From Patescibacteria group bacterium UBA5194 (GTDB taxonomy: Bacteria > Patescibacteriota > Gracilibacteria > BD1-5 > UBA6164), in the NCBI GenBank assembly GCA_002412935.1, contig DHWA01000041.1, forward strand, positions 1-43,455: a stretch of DNA of 43,455 bases, written 5' to 3'. A program made the position numbers and the translations under genes. Each line of letters starts with the position of its first letter. The stretch's first letter is position 1. Below, piece after piece: positions 9,939-20,735 of the stretch. The notes under the pieces are model-generated. The model searched no databases. It saw nothing but the letters and a program-made list of their open reading frames with translations, and had not been told where the DNA came from.

Positions 9939-12410
9939 CTATTCTAAAGTCTCATCAAAAATTGTAAAATTCATTTTTGTAACCAATAAGTCAATCATCA
10001 TAGATTTTGTCATTACTCTATAACATTTGTTAATATAAGCTCAACTACACCATTTACTGATATCAATTTTATTTTTTGAAGAAAAATCATATTGTCCTTT
10101 TTTATATAAATCTCTAGCAAAAATATTTAAACTTGTATTTGAAAAATAAATATTTTTTGTTTGAAAATAAGATAAATCTTCATCTACTGAAACATTTAAT
10201 AAATCATAAATAGTTATCTTATCAGTTCAAATTTTTTTATTATATAATAAATTAACTTTTTCTAATATATCATAATAAACAGAATTTTTCTTTAATTTAT
10301 CATACCTTTTAAACCACTCTTCTGAAAATTCTACTTTTACTCAAGCTAATTTTAAATCAATATAATCTGTAAAAATTTTTGATTTTTCATAATCAACATA
10401 ATAATTTAATGGTATTTTCATTTCTCTAAAAACATTGTACAAACTTATTTTTTTTCAATTTATATTAACATAATTATATTTATAAAAACAAGTATAATTT
10501 AATCAAATACAATTATTTTTGTTAAATACATAATTGTATTTGAATCTAAAATAATTATAAATAAAATTATCCCACTTTATTGGTTCATCAGGATTCAAAT
10601 AAAGTCAATCATTAATAAGATTGTACTTTATTAGTTTTTTCAATATTAGTTTATAATTATCTGATTGGTATTTTATATCATTAAAATTAAAGGGAACTAT
10701 TTCATTATATATATTTATTATTTTTGTACTCGAGTCTCATATTTTATTTATCTCTAAATTATTTTTTAAATATGTTATAGTTTTTCAAATATTTTCAATC
10801 ATTTTATCTTTATCTGAAAGCAAAATTCAATTCAAATAATATTCTTTATTATTATTACCAATAATATCTTCATATATATTTATAATACAAAGCCTTTGTT
10901 CTATTTTTTTTCAATTTTCATTTTTTGCAACTAAAAAACTATTATCACAATAAATATATCATTTATGTCATAAAATTTTAATCATAGATTTGTAATCTCA
11001 TTCTATACCACTTGTATCATTTTCATATATTTCTTCTATAGTTTTTCATTTTCAATTTTCTTTTTTTAATTCTTTAACTGAAATCTTGAAGTAATTATAT
11101 AAATTTCAATAATACATAATTCAATAACCAAAAGATTCATTTAATATAGATCAAGTTGAAAGTGAAATAAAAGGTGATTTGATTTGAAAATCAAATTTTA
11201 TATCTTTTATTTTTTCTTTATTAAAAGACATTGAAGAAATTAACTTATCAAAATTTAATTTTACTTTTAAATCTTTATCTGATTTATTAAAAACTGGTTT
11301 AGTTATAGTAAAATAAATAATATTATTGTCTCAAATTCTAGCTATATATTTATCAGTTTTTTCTGTTACTTTTTGATTTGTTTTAAATATATCAACAACA
11401 AAATAAAAATCTATTCCTCAGATTTTTTTCAAATTCAATTTTTGGGTTACTTTATCATAAAAATTTATTCTTTCTAAATAATACAAAAATTCGTTTTCAT
11501 CTTTCATATTTGGAATTTTTTCTAATGAAAGTTCTAGATTTCTTATCAAATATTCATCTTTTTTATTAGGTATTAGTATAATATTTTTATCTTTAATATA
11601 TTTTTTTACTTCATAATCATTAGAAAAAGAAAAATTAATAAACAAATCATTTATTTTATAATCAGTATTAACGTTATTAAGTAATTTTTTATTTTCTATA
11701 AAATTTGCTAATTCCTGGCTTGGAGTATTTTTAATTATATTACTATCAATAAAAGATTTTAACCCATCAACTTTAATATAACTATCCCGATTATTTATAG
11801 GTTCTCAAGATAAAGATTTTTGTATTCAAATAATTTTTCATTCTTTACTTAATAATGTTTTTCAAAAAATACCATCTGAAAACCAAATATCTGTTTTTAT
11901 ATATTCATTGTCACTATATTTTAAAATATCTGTTACCAATGATTTAACTTTAGTAATTGAAGTTGTTAAATTATATCAAAAAATATAAACTTCATTATTT
12001 ATTTTAGATTTATAATTGTAATCTAGTTCTAAAAAAGATAATTTTGCAAAATCTACATCATTTCCGAAAATATCTTTATTGTCTATTTTTAAAATAGTTA
12101 CTCATAAACTATTACTTTGTTCAATTAATGTAGCTGTATAATTACAATCTGTTTTATTATTAATTTCATTTACTAAACATATATTTACATAATCTATATT
12201 TTCTCATATTGAATTACTACTTGTTAATATGTATCCATCTTTATTAATAATTGAAGCACTTCATAAAGATAATTTTTCTATATATTTTCAAAATATATCT
12301 TTATATGTTATAATTTTTACTATAGGTGATGTTTTTTCTTCATTTGCATACAAATTATTAAAGAAATTTATTCCTATAATTAAAAGTAATAAAAGTATGT
12401 TTTTTTTCAT
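9939..12410 (-). CDS. Large exported protein with an inactive Deg/trypsin-like domain
   Basis: The product has 823 residues with a signal peptide at about 1-22 (ending LYA). Residues about 30-230 track the Deg/HtrA protease fold: GSASIINKDGYILTSSNSI matches the strand that carries the catalytic His (canonical TNxHV), GVTILKID matches DLAVLKI, and TDIWFSDGIFGKTLL followed by KEGKIIGIQ matches TDAAINPGNSGGPLL. His is Asn, Asp is Gly and the nucleophile Ser is Phe, so it should be a pseudoprotease. The remaining 600 residues are Asn/Lys/Tyr-rich. They include NDGLYLNPDEPIKWDNF, which loosely resembles an S-layer-homology motif. No PDZ domain was seen. It is monocistronic and convergent to the Fem gene. 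Function is unknown; binding or surface structure is my inference. Confidence 0.68.
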
Positions 12411-12517
12411 AAAATTTTATTTAAATATACATATTTACAATGTCAAATATAATTCTTAGGTTTTTTTGAATTTTTATGATAGAATTATATAGAATATACA
12501 AATAAAAACAATCCAAA

Positions 12518-15370
12518 ATGAATAAATTATTTTATATCCTTGTAATATCTTTACTAACAGCTCCAACAGCTTTTGCTAAACTTATTTGATCACAATCACA
12601 AGCAAGTGTAATCAAAACAGTTGAAAATAAGCCCTCATCTGTTTCTAGTATTTATGATTTTTTTTCAAATTTATTTTGGTCTATATTTTATATTGTAATA
12701 ATTATTATATGATTAATAATTATTGTAAAAATAATAAGACTTTTATTTGAAATTTATTATTCTAAAAATCTAATTTACCTAAAGATAACTCTTCCAAGAA
12801 ATGATAGTAAATTAGACAAAGAACATGAAACTAAAAAAGATTTTAAAGAAAAGATATGAATAATGTCTATTTTTTACAAATCTGTTCATAAACTCAGTGA
12901 TGTCTGATTTAGAGAATCAATAATAAATTATTTATTCAGATATGCAAAAATATCACTTGAGCTAGTTTATGAGAAATGAGAAGTTTCTTTCTTTATGGTT
13001 ACATATAAAAACTTTTTTAATCTTGTATCTCAAGCAATTACCTCTATTTATACAGATGCTGAAGTAAAAATAGTAGACAAAAATAAAGAATATATAAATC
13101 TAAGAGAAAAATGATATAATTTAAGATGTGTTTCCCTGCAAAAAGAAAATGATGATGTATTTCCTATAAAGTCTTATAAATACCTTGAAAATGACCCTTT
13201 AAACAATTTTACCAATGTTTTTGGGTGACTCTGAGTAGATGACAAAGCAATCTTTCAAATAGTTATAAAACCAGTTTGATCAAAATGGAATGAAAAAGCA
13301 AAAAAAGCAGCTGGACTTGTATCTAAATGACAATACAATAAAAAGAAAAAATTTGCTTATGCAGATTTTTTATGGAATCCTATAGTTGCTATAATAGAAT
13401 GACCTGAAGATATGGTAAAAGATTCAAAAAATGCTCCTTGAGCAAGTTCGTGAGATTCTTATAAAATATTTAATCAGGCAGAAACAGAAAGTCAAAAAGT
13501 AATGTGAGAAGCTGCTAGTCAACCTTCTTTTGAAGCATCAATAAGAATAATTATAAGTAGTAATTCAAAAGATGTAAGTATAGATTGAACTCATGCAATT
13601 GTATGAGCTGCTTCAATTTTTACAGATGAATATAATAATTCTCTTGATAATCCTCAAGTAAGAGAAGACTGACTTAGTTTTATTTTTACACCAGCCATAT
13701 ATTTTTGATTTAAATACAAATTAGTTTGATTTTTTCAAAATATATCTACTTTTTCTACAGATGAAATATCTACAATGTACCATTTTCCTGATATAAATTA
13801 TAATAAATCACCATTAATAAAATGGTTAGATTATAAAAAATTAGCTCCTCCTCATAATTTAAAAGTACCTAATGAACCTACAATACTAGAAGAAAAAGAT
13901 GCTTTATGATGAAAAAAATTATTACAAAAAACTCTTTGATGATTTCCTGTATTTAAAGATGCTGTTTTAATGTGATGGAATGAATATAGAAACAAAAAAA
14001 CTCCTGTGTATTTTAGTAAAAAAGATAGATGAAGACATCATTATATAATTTGAAAATCTTGAGGTTGAAAATCAGTTTTTATTAATTATATAGCTAGACA
14101 AGATATACGGAATTGAGATTGAGTTTGTGTTATAGATCCTCACTGAGATTTGGTTGAAGATATATTAAAATATATTCCTAAAGAAAGAGCAAAAGATGTA
14201 ATAGTTTTTGATCCTGGTGATGATGAAAGACCTATGTGATTAAATATACTTGATATAATAGCTACAACTCCTGAAGCCAGATCAAGAGAAATGGATAGAG
14301 CAGCACTAGACGCTACTGAAATATTTATTAAAATATTTGGTGATGAAGTATTTTGACCTCGTATTCAACATTATTTTCGTAATTGAGCATTGACTTTGAT
14401 GGAAGATGAAGAAGAATGATGAACTTTGATTGATGTACCGAGACTTTTTGTAGATGATGCTTTTATGAAATACAAAGTGAGTAAAGTAAAAAATCCTGTG
14501 GTAAAATCTTTTTGGGAACATGAATATGCAAGTACATGAGATAGAGAAAAACAAGAAATGATTCCATATTTTTCTGCTAAATTTGGTCCTTTTATAACAA
14601 ATACTACTATTAGAAACATAATTGGACAAACTAAATCAGCTTTTAATCTAAGAGAAGTTATGGATCAGAAAAAAATCTTGTTAGTTAATCTTTCAAAAGG
14701 TAAAATCTGAGCATTAAATGCACAACTTTTATGATTAATTTTTGTATCTAAAATAAATATGGCAGCTATGAGTAGAGCTGATATGCCTGAAAATGAAAGA
14801 AAAGATTTCTTTTTATATGTTGATGAATTTCAAAACTTTGCAACAGATACTTTTTGAGAGATATTATCAGAAGCTAGAAAATACCGTTTGGCTTTAATAA
14901 TGGCTCATCAATTTATAGCCCAAATATGATGAAGTTGAGATAAGCAGGGGAAATGATGAAAACCTGCAATTAAAGATGCAGTATTTTGAAATGTGTGAAC
15001 TATAATGAGTTTCAAAGTCTGAGCTGAAGATGCTGAATATCTAGAAAAAGAATATGCACCACTTTTATCACAACAAGATATAATTTGAATTGCAAATTAT
15101 ACAACTTATTGTAAATTAAATATAGATAATGCATCAAGTCGTCCTTTTGATTTTAAAACTATTTGGGATGAGGGAAATAAAAATGAAAAAGTTGCTGAAA
15201 TCATAAAAGAGTATTCTAGAAAAAAATTTGGTAGAAAAAAGAAATTTGTAGATATGGAAATTGAGGCTCGTTTATGAATTACTGCAATTGATAATGATGC
15301 TCCTTCAAAAAATGAAGAAGCACAAATACAAGCAAATTGAGAAGAGCTAAATACAGTATCAACTCAATAA
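12518..15370 (+). CDS. VirD4/TraD-family type IV secretion ATPase (coupling-protein-like)
   Basis: The product has 950 residues. A signal-like hydrophobic N-terminus (about 1-20) and a transmembrane helix at about 52-76 anchor it. A 400-residue domain that I do not recognise precedes the motor. Walker A GKSGGGKS is at 512-519, followed by VCVIDPHGDL and VIVFDPGDDERPMGLNIL. Walker B is LYVDEFQNF (Asp769-Glu770), then LSEARKYRLALIMAHQFIAQ, the TraD/TraG C-terminal signature. Such ATPases recruit and feed DNA or protein to a T4SS channel. It heads a plus-strand run of pilin-like membrane proteins (25 bases to the next start). No relaxase, VirB4 or VirB6-to-VirB10 gene is in the window. Substrate is unknown. 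The family call is firm. Confidence 0.88.
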
Positions 15371-15395
15371 CTAATAATTATTAATTATTAATACT

Positions 15396-16340
15396 ATGTT
15401 AAAAAAAATCTTTATATATATTATAATTTTATTATTCTCTTCGAGTTTATTTTTAGGTATAGTATCTGCAGAAACTTCAAGTTTAGATTCTAAAGTTCAA
15501 ATGGATTCTGTTAGTAATTGAAAAACAAATGATCGTTTAGATATATTTGACGGAGTTTCTCAACTTTTGAATCCAGGCTCAATATCTTGAGCTGATTGAT
15601 TAAAAAATACTATTGTATTGATAGCTAAAGATGTAAAAAATATTTTTTATGCAGTTGCTATAATTTATTTTTTAATAATTACTATTAAGCTTTTGTTTTC
15701 CAGTAATTCAGAAGAATGATTTGAAAATTACAAAAAATGATTAATTCGGATAACTCTATGAATTTTTGTTATGCAAATATCATATTCTTTTGTTCTTAGT
15801 GTATTTGATAAATGATCATCGTGATTTGCTTCAAGTTTAATTAGTACTATTTTTATCCCTATTATACATTTACTTGAAACATTAGCATCTATATTTTTTA
15901 TACTTATTGCTATTTATAGTTTCATAAGACTTTTATCAGCTAATTGAGAAAAAGAAAAACAAAAAAAATGAATAGACTCAATTATTTATGCAACTATATG
16001 AATATTTTTAGTTATTTTTTCTAGTAAAATAATTACTAGTATTTATTGAACATATAATATAGATCCATCATGATTAACTTCAATTGAAAAAGAAAGTAGT
16101 TTTTCATGATTTGCTACTATGTTTATAAAATTTATAAATTGGATAAATTGATTTGTTGCTATCATAACTTTGATTATGATTATGTACGCTTGAGTAAATA
16201 TAATTTTTGCTGACTGAGATGAAGAAAAATTAAAAAAATGAAGAACAACAATAGTATATGCTTTTATATGAATTTTCATACTCGTTACAAGTTACTTAAT
16301 TCTTACTTTTTTTATATGACCTGATTGAAATAAAATATAA
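15396..16340 (+). CDS. Polytopic membrane protein with three T4SS-pilin-like modules
   Basis: The product has 314 residues with a signal peptide (about 1-25, ending VSA). After a polar segment come three repeats of one unit: hydrophobic helix, short charged loop, hydrophobic helix. The loops are SSNSEEGFENYKKGL, ANGEKEKQKKG and ADGDEEKLKKG, each followed by an IxYAxIGIF-like second helix. The last unit matches single-module VirB2/TrbC-like pilins of CPR bacteria; the first is the most diverged. Such internal triplication is not the normal form of a secreted pilin, so a membrane-embedded channel or scaffold role is as likely. It lies 25 bases after the VirD4-like gene and 35 before its paralogue. 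Confidence 0.75.
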
Positions 16341-16375
16341 AAACAAAGTAATTTTTAATTTTTTATATAAAACCT

Positions 16376-17269
16376 ATGTTAAAATTTTTCTGAAAAACTT
16401 TATTATTATTATCTATACTTTTTAGTCTATATTTTTCAACTTTTATTAATTGTTCATATGCTTGAGTAATTAATATTAACTGAGGAGATATAGAAGATGT
16501 TTCCATAGATCCAATAGGATGAGGGTTAATAAGTTGAATAAATACTTCATGATTTTCAATATATTCAAGTATAAAAACTATACTATTATGAGTTTTTATA
16601 TTTTATATGGTATATGCATGAGCTAAAATGATTATGTCTATGTGAACTGATGAAGAAAAGATAAAATCTGCAAAAAGACAAATTTGGTATTCTATAATTT
16701 GAATAATTTTTATAAGTATGCCATGAACTATATATGAAGCTTTTTTTAATAGTTCAGAGAAAAGTGTATCGTATACTACTAATTGGTCAGAAAGTTGAAT
16801 CTGAACAATAGTATGATCATGATTTATGGGTTTTTTAAAATATATTGTATCACTTTTAGAAATCTTGATATTTTTTGTTGCTTTATTTATATTTATGTAT
16901 ACTTGAATAAAATTAATCTTATGATGAAAAGATTCTAAAGTTGTTTGAGAGGCAAAATTGAAAATATTATATTCTATAATAGCATTGGTATTAGTATGAT
17001 TTATTGAAGTATGGAGATGATTTGCATTTAGTTGAAATATGAAACTCTGAGCTGGTATTTTTGCTAACATTGCTGATTTATTGCTTTTTATTGCCCCTTT
17101 AATTGGTTTATTTTTCTTAACTTTAGCTTGATATTATTATATAACTTCAGGTGGGGATAAAGAAAAAGTAAAAAAAGCAAAAGATATAATTATCTATATA
17201 TTATTAGGAACTTTGATATTTTTAGCTTCTTATACTATCTTACTTGAGATAAATACATTTATTGTTTAA
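16376..17269 (+). CDS. Second polytopic protein with three T4SS-pilin-like modules
   Basis: The product has 297 residues with a signal-like N-terminus ending SYA. As in its neighbour, three helix-loop-helix units follow. The loops are MGTDEEKIKSAKRQIWY, GGKDSKVVGEAKLKILY and SGGDKEKVKKAKDIIIY, each leading into a second helix of the form xxIIGxxxI. Helices fall near residues 66-87, 107-124, 150-175, 190-206, 229-253 and 270-292. Loop 3 is closest to the pilin consensus. Similarity to the upstream gene is in the pattern rather than in close identity, which suggests an old duplication. The next gene begins 10 bases after the stop. Confidence 0.75.
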
Positions 17270-17279
17270 TTAATCATAT

Positions 17280-17699
17280 ATGAAATTTTTTTTAAAAATC
17301 TTATTATTTATATTTATTACTTTTTTATTTTTATTAGATTTTACTTATGCTTCTGAATGGATTGAAGTAAAAGTTTCTATGGATTTAAGTCCTATGTGAT
17401 TACATTGTGCAGCAGAAAATCCTACTAAAGATACAGGAGTATTTATATGTCATATTCAAACCTGATTTGCTTCAATTTCAGATGTTCTATGACAAATTAT
17501 TAAATATTTTACTTTTATTACATGATTGGCTTGAGTTTTATTTATTATTTATAATTGAATTATGCTTAGTATGGCGTGACTGAATGATTGATTAAAAGCA
17601 AAGGCAAAGGAAAATATACAAAAAACTATTCTTTGATTAATCTTGTTACTTTTATCTTGATTATTTTTAAATTTTATTGCTCCTTGGGTTTATATTTAA
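17280..17699 (+). CDS. Single-module T4SS-pilin-like membrane protein
   Basis: The product has 139 residues with a signal peptide ending TYA at about 24. A short extracytoplasmic part has two cysteines that could pair (LHCAAEN and FICHIQ). It is followed by helix (about 70-96), loop LNDGLKAKAKENIQK and helix (about 112-136). This is the size and order of a VirB2-like pilin subunit. It is the last gene of the plus-strand run. Its stop is 5 bases from the stop of the convergent gene, leaving no room for a separate terminator. Confidence 0.72.
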
Positions 17700-17704
17700 G
17701 AAAT

Positions 17705-18076
17705 CTATATTCCTATAGTTGAAATAAGTTTAATTACACTAAATGATAATATAATAATAACTATTCATATAATAGCATAAACAAAAGTTTTCCATGCTTT
17801 TTTAAACTGTGCTTCATCTCAAGATGATGTAATAAAAAGATATCATACATATATAAAAACACCTATAAGTATAATTGCTAAAACTCAAAAAATATGTTCA
17901 ATAATTCATGAAAAAATATTATCTAATAAATCAAATCAACCAGATCATCAAACACTTATTATACTATCTGTATTAGGATCAATATCATTTTCACTAAATG
18001 CAAAAATATTAATAAACATAAGTTTATTTATAATTAATAAGAATAATATCTTTAGTGATGTTAATTTTTTTTGCAT
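17705..18076 (-). CDS. T4SS-pilin-like protein (single module)
   Basis: The product has 123 residues. The signal peptide ends near FAF, followed by an acidic linker with NDIDPNTDS. Then come helix (about 55-81), loop SSGDEAQFKKAWKTFVYA and helix IIGIVIIILSFSVIKLIS. The GDE...KKAW loop followed by YAIIGI is close to the pilin consensus of CPR type IV secretion genes. Six glycines in the linker and loop are TGA codons. It starts 11 bases after the stop of the next upstream gene, in a tight four-gene minus-strand unit. Confidence 0.78.
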
Positions 18077-18087
18077 ATATTTTAAAT

Positions 18088-18435
18088 TTATATATTAATT
18101 TGTGCTTCATTTATAAGATTTATCAAAAAATATCAAGAAATAGATATAAATACAGCTACTATAGACCAGATAATCCATTTTCTGGCTTTTTTTGCTTTTT
18201 CTTCCTCTCATCATGAAAATATATACATAAATCAAGCTGCTATTAATGCTATTACAGCAACTACAGCAACATATTTTATAAGTTCAGCAACTAGTGTTTT
18301 TATAAAACTTAAAGCATTTGTACTATCCGCTGTATCACATCAAGGAAGTCATTCGCATTCTATATATGGATCTGCTCACAAAACAGTATTTACTTTTAAG
18401 TTTATTAAAATAAAAAATAATATAATTTTTTTCAT
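18088..18435 (-). CDS. T4SS-pilin-like protein (single module)
   Basis: The product has 115 residues. A signal peptide ends at VLGA, followed by a short mature N-terminus with two cysteines (YIECEGLPGCDTA) that could form a disulfide. Then come helix (about 50-72), loop SGGEEEKAKKARKWIIW and helix SIVAVFISISGYFLINLI. This is the best match to the pilin consensus in the locus. It lies between two similar genes with gaps of 11 and 27 bases, so the three are probably translated from one message. Confidence 0.8.
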
Positions 18436-18462
18436 AAATAAAAAATTTTTAATAATAAAAAA

Positions 18463-18864
18463 TTAATTGTACAATATATATCTAACAAGATTCATTATAT
18501 AATATGAACTAAGAGCTATAAATAAAGCTAGAAAACCAGTATATATCATATTTCTTCATTTTTTTAAAAACTCTTCATTTCAATTATAAATAATCATATA
18601 TCAAGCTCATACAGAAACTACAAATAAAGCTATAACTCATATTGAAACCATAAGTATTTCTATTATTTGGATTAATAGATTATTGGTTTTAGACTCTAAT
18701 GTAGTTCATGGAATATTATCAGGTCAGATATTTCATATAATTCCTCATACATCTATAGTAAAAGTATCTTTTGCAAAATTATCAGATCAATATACTTTTA
18801 CAAAAAAAATATTTATTAATATAAGAAACATCACAAAGAACTTTACAATTATTTTATTAATCAT
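18463..18864 (-). CDS. T4SS-pilin-like protein (single module)
   Basis: The product has 133 residues with a signal peptide ending VYG. A polar stretch containing FTIDVGGIIGNIGPDNIPG precedes helix (about 68-94), loop YNGNEEFLKKGRNMIYT and helix GFLALFIALSSYYIMNLV. The polar part is longer than in its neighbours and lacks cysteines. It starts 10 bases after the stop of the helical-repeat protein gene, which favours a single operon. Confidence 0.76.
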
Positions 18865-18874
18865 ATTTTTTAAA

Positions 18875-20011
18875 TTAAAAACCTCACATTTCATAATCAA
18901 AGTAACCTGTCTTTGAATTAAATTTATATATTATTCAATAATCCTTATATTGTTGAAAATCTTTTGGCATATAATCAATATATCATTTATCAAATAATTC
19001 TTTTGAATCACTAGCTTGTTTTCAAGTATATTTAAAGTATTTTTTATTAGCCTCATCTAAATAATATAAATTTATTTCTCTAACTGATTTATTTACATAA
19101 TTATGACAAGAATTACTATCTAAAAATTCTTTTTCATTTTTCTCATCAAATTTTCAAAAAACTGTAATTAATGACTTTTCAAGTTCTTTTATTATACCTC
19201 AATTAATACCTTTAATTTGTCCTATCGCTTGAACTAATGTTAAACAATTTTTATCTTCTGTTTTTTTATCATCTGCAACACTACGAGCCAATGTTAAAAA
19301 CATAAATATAGCTTTTTCTCTGTCTCATCACTTTCATTGCATAATTGCTGCAAGGATTTTTGATCATTCCAAACTATCCTTGTTTGCACTAGAAACTTTA
19401 TAATAAAAAGCTGCATTTATAGGATCATTATTATAAAAATAATAGATATAAGCTAAGTAAAAAGGTATTTTGTAAGATTGACATGGATTTTCAAATTCTT
19501 TGTTTTTCCAGATTTTTGATAAATCATACTCATTTTTTATTAACTCTACTTTTTCTTTATTACAAAAAACTGCAACTCACTTTAATCATATATTTATAGC
19601 TTCATCTATATGTTTTTGTTGTTCAGTATTGTCTAGTTTTTCATATCTATAATTATAATCAGGTAATAATAATTGTCATATTATATAAGGATGTTCAAAA
19701 TATGGATTTAGATTATTTACTAAATCAATTATCTTATAAAGATATTTTTTATATTCTGCAGCTAAAACATTTCATCCTATATATTGTATTGTTTTTAACC
19801 GATAAAAATCAGCTCTTAGATTTTTAAATCAAAAGCTTGTTATTTTAGCAACCTCATTTGTAGGAAGGTTTTCAGGATGATTTACATAACTATCTTGAAT
19901 TTGTTTTTGTTTAGTATAATTTAAGTCATTTATCTTATAAAATAAAAACAAAACAAAAATTAAAGATAATATGAATAATATTTTTTTTATTGTTTTTTTC
20001 TGTCTCATCAT
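18875..20011 (-). CDS. Membrane-anchored helical-repeat (TPR-like) protein, unknown
   Basis: The product has 378 residues. ATG at 20011 gives MMRQKKTIKKILFILSLIF with one anchor helix (about 11-28). A TTG 21 bases upstream also keeps the frame but is less likely. The rest is mostly helical with Tyr-rich pairs such as YKIPFYLAYIYYFYNNDPINAAFYY and EKAIFMFLTLARSV, spaced like degenerate tetratricopeptide repeats. Its position at the front of three pilin-like genes, 91 bases after khpB, suggests an assembly or scaffold partner of the T4SS-like system. That is inference from context only; I do not recognise the family. Confidence 0.6.
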
Positions 20012-20102
20012 ATAAAAATTATAAATTAACAAATTAATCGTACATCTGTTAATCTAGGGAATAGTACATTTTATTATTTTTTCTATACTCTATAATTATC
20101 TA

Positions 20103-20594
20103 TTATATATCAATTCAATCTAAATCTATCGTCATTTTATTATTTTTTTTGCATATAAATAATCTCCTGTCTTTTCATTCTCATTCACTTTTCGTATAAA
20201 TATCTGATTTTAAATCTGATACATAAGAATGTATCTTTTTTCTCTCATATGCTGAAAAAAAGGGTAATCTAAAATCTTTATTAGTTTCTTTTACGTAATC
20301 TATCTTATTTTTAATATAATTAATTAATTTATCATCTTTTGATTTTAAATAATCATTTACTTCTACATGAATAATTATATTTTCTTCAGCTTTTCTATTT
20401 ATCAATATTTTTAATATATTTTTTATATCATCTAAATTTTTTCATCTAGTTCATATAATTAGAGAAGAATCAGTTGTTTCTAATTTAATATAATAAATAT
20501 TTTCTAATTCTTTTTTTACATCTAAATTAGAAAAATCTACAAGCATTTTAGAGAAAAACTCCTCTACAATATTTTTTATTATATCTTCCACCAT
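20103..20594 (-). CDS. khpB: KhpB/Jag/EloR RNA-binding protein (KH + R3H)
   Basis: The product has 163 residues. Residues about 30-75 form a KH domain: SSLIIGTRGKNLDDIKNILKI, with the GxxG loop as GTRG. Residues about 105-160 form an R3H domain: PFFSAYERKKIHSYVSDL followed by a short basic stretch. The longer Jag N-terminal domain of Bacillus is absent. The protein binds RNA and in Firmicutes tunes cell elongation together with KhpA. Usually it follows yidC; here it stands at the head of the pilin-like minus-strand unit and back-to-back with infB. Confidence 0.85.
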
Positions 20595-20671
20595 TATTAA
20601 TTTAATATATAAATTTTTTCTGACTTATAGATTAATAAAAAAATTTTTTTTTACAAGTTTTTATATTTTTT

Positions 20672-20699
20672 TTGACAAAAAAGCAAAAAACCTTATTAT
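20672..20699 (+). promoter_or_regulatory. Promoter of infB
   Basis: TTGACA at 20672-20677 is separated by 16 bases from TATTAT at 20694-20699. The -35 box is perfect and the -10 differs at one base. It lies 37 bases before the IF-2 start codon, on the right strand. This is one of the few sigma-70-like sites that stand out from the A/T background. Confidence 0.7.
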
Positions 20700-20735
20700 T
20701 TGGGAAAATTTTATTATATCTTATAAATTACTTTA

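Noticed and set aside
12430..12517. Promoter for the VirD4-like gene
   Set aside because: TTGAAT and TATATA-like boxes occur but with poor spacing; in this composition they are expected by chance.
14306..17070. Minus-strand open frames opposite the VirD4-like and pilin-like genes (for example 14306-14629, 16043-16279, 16603-17070)
   Set aside because: They are antisense to well-supported code-25 genes, have composition typical of shadow frames, and show no family motif.
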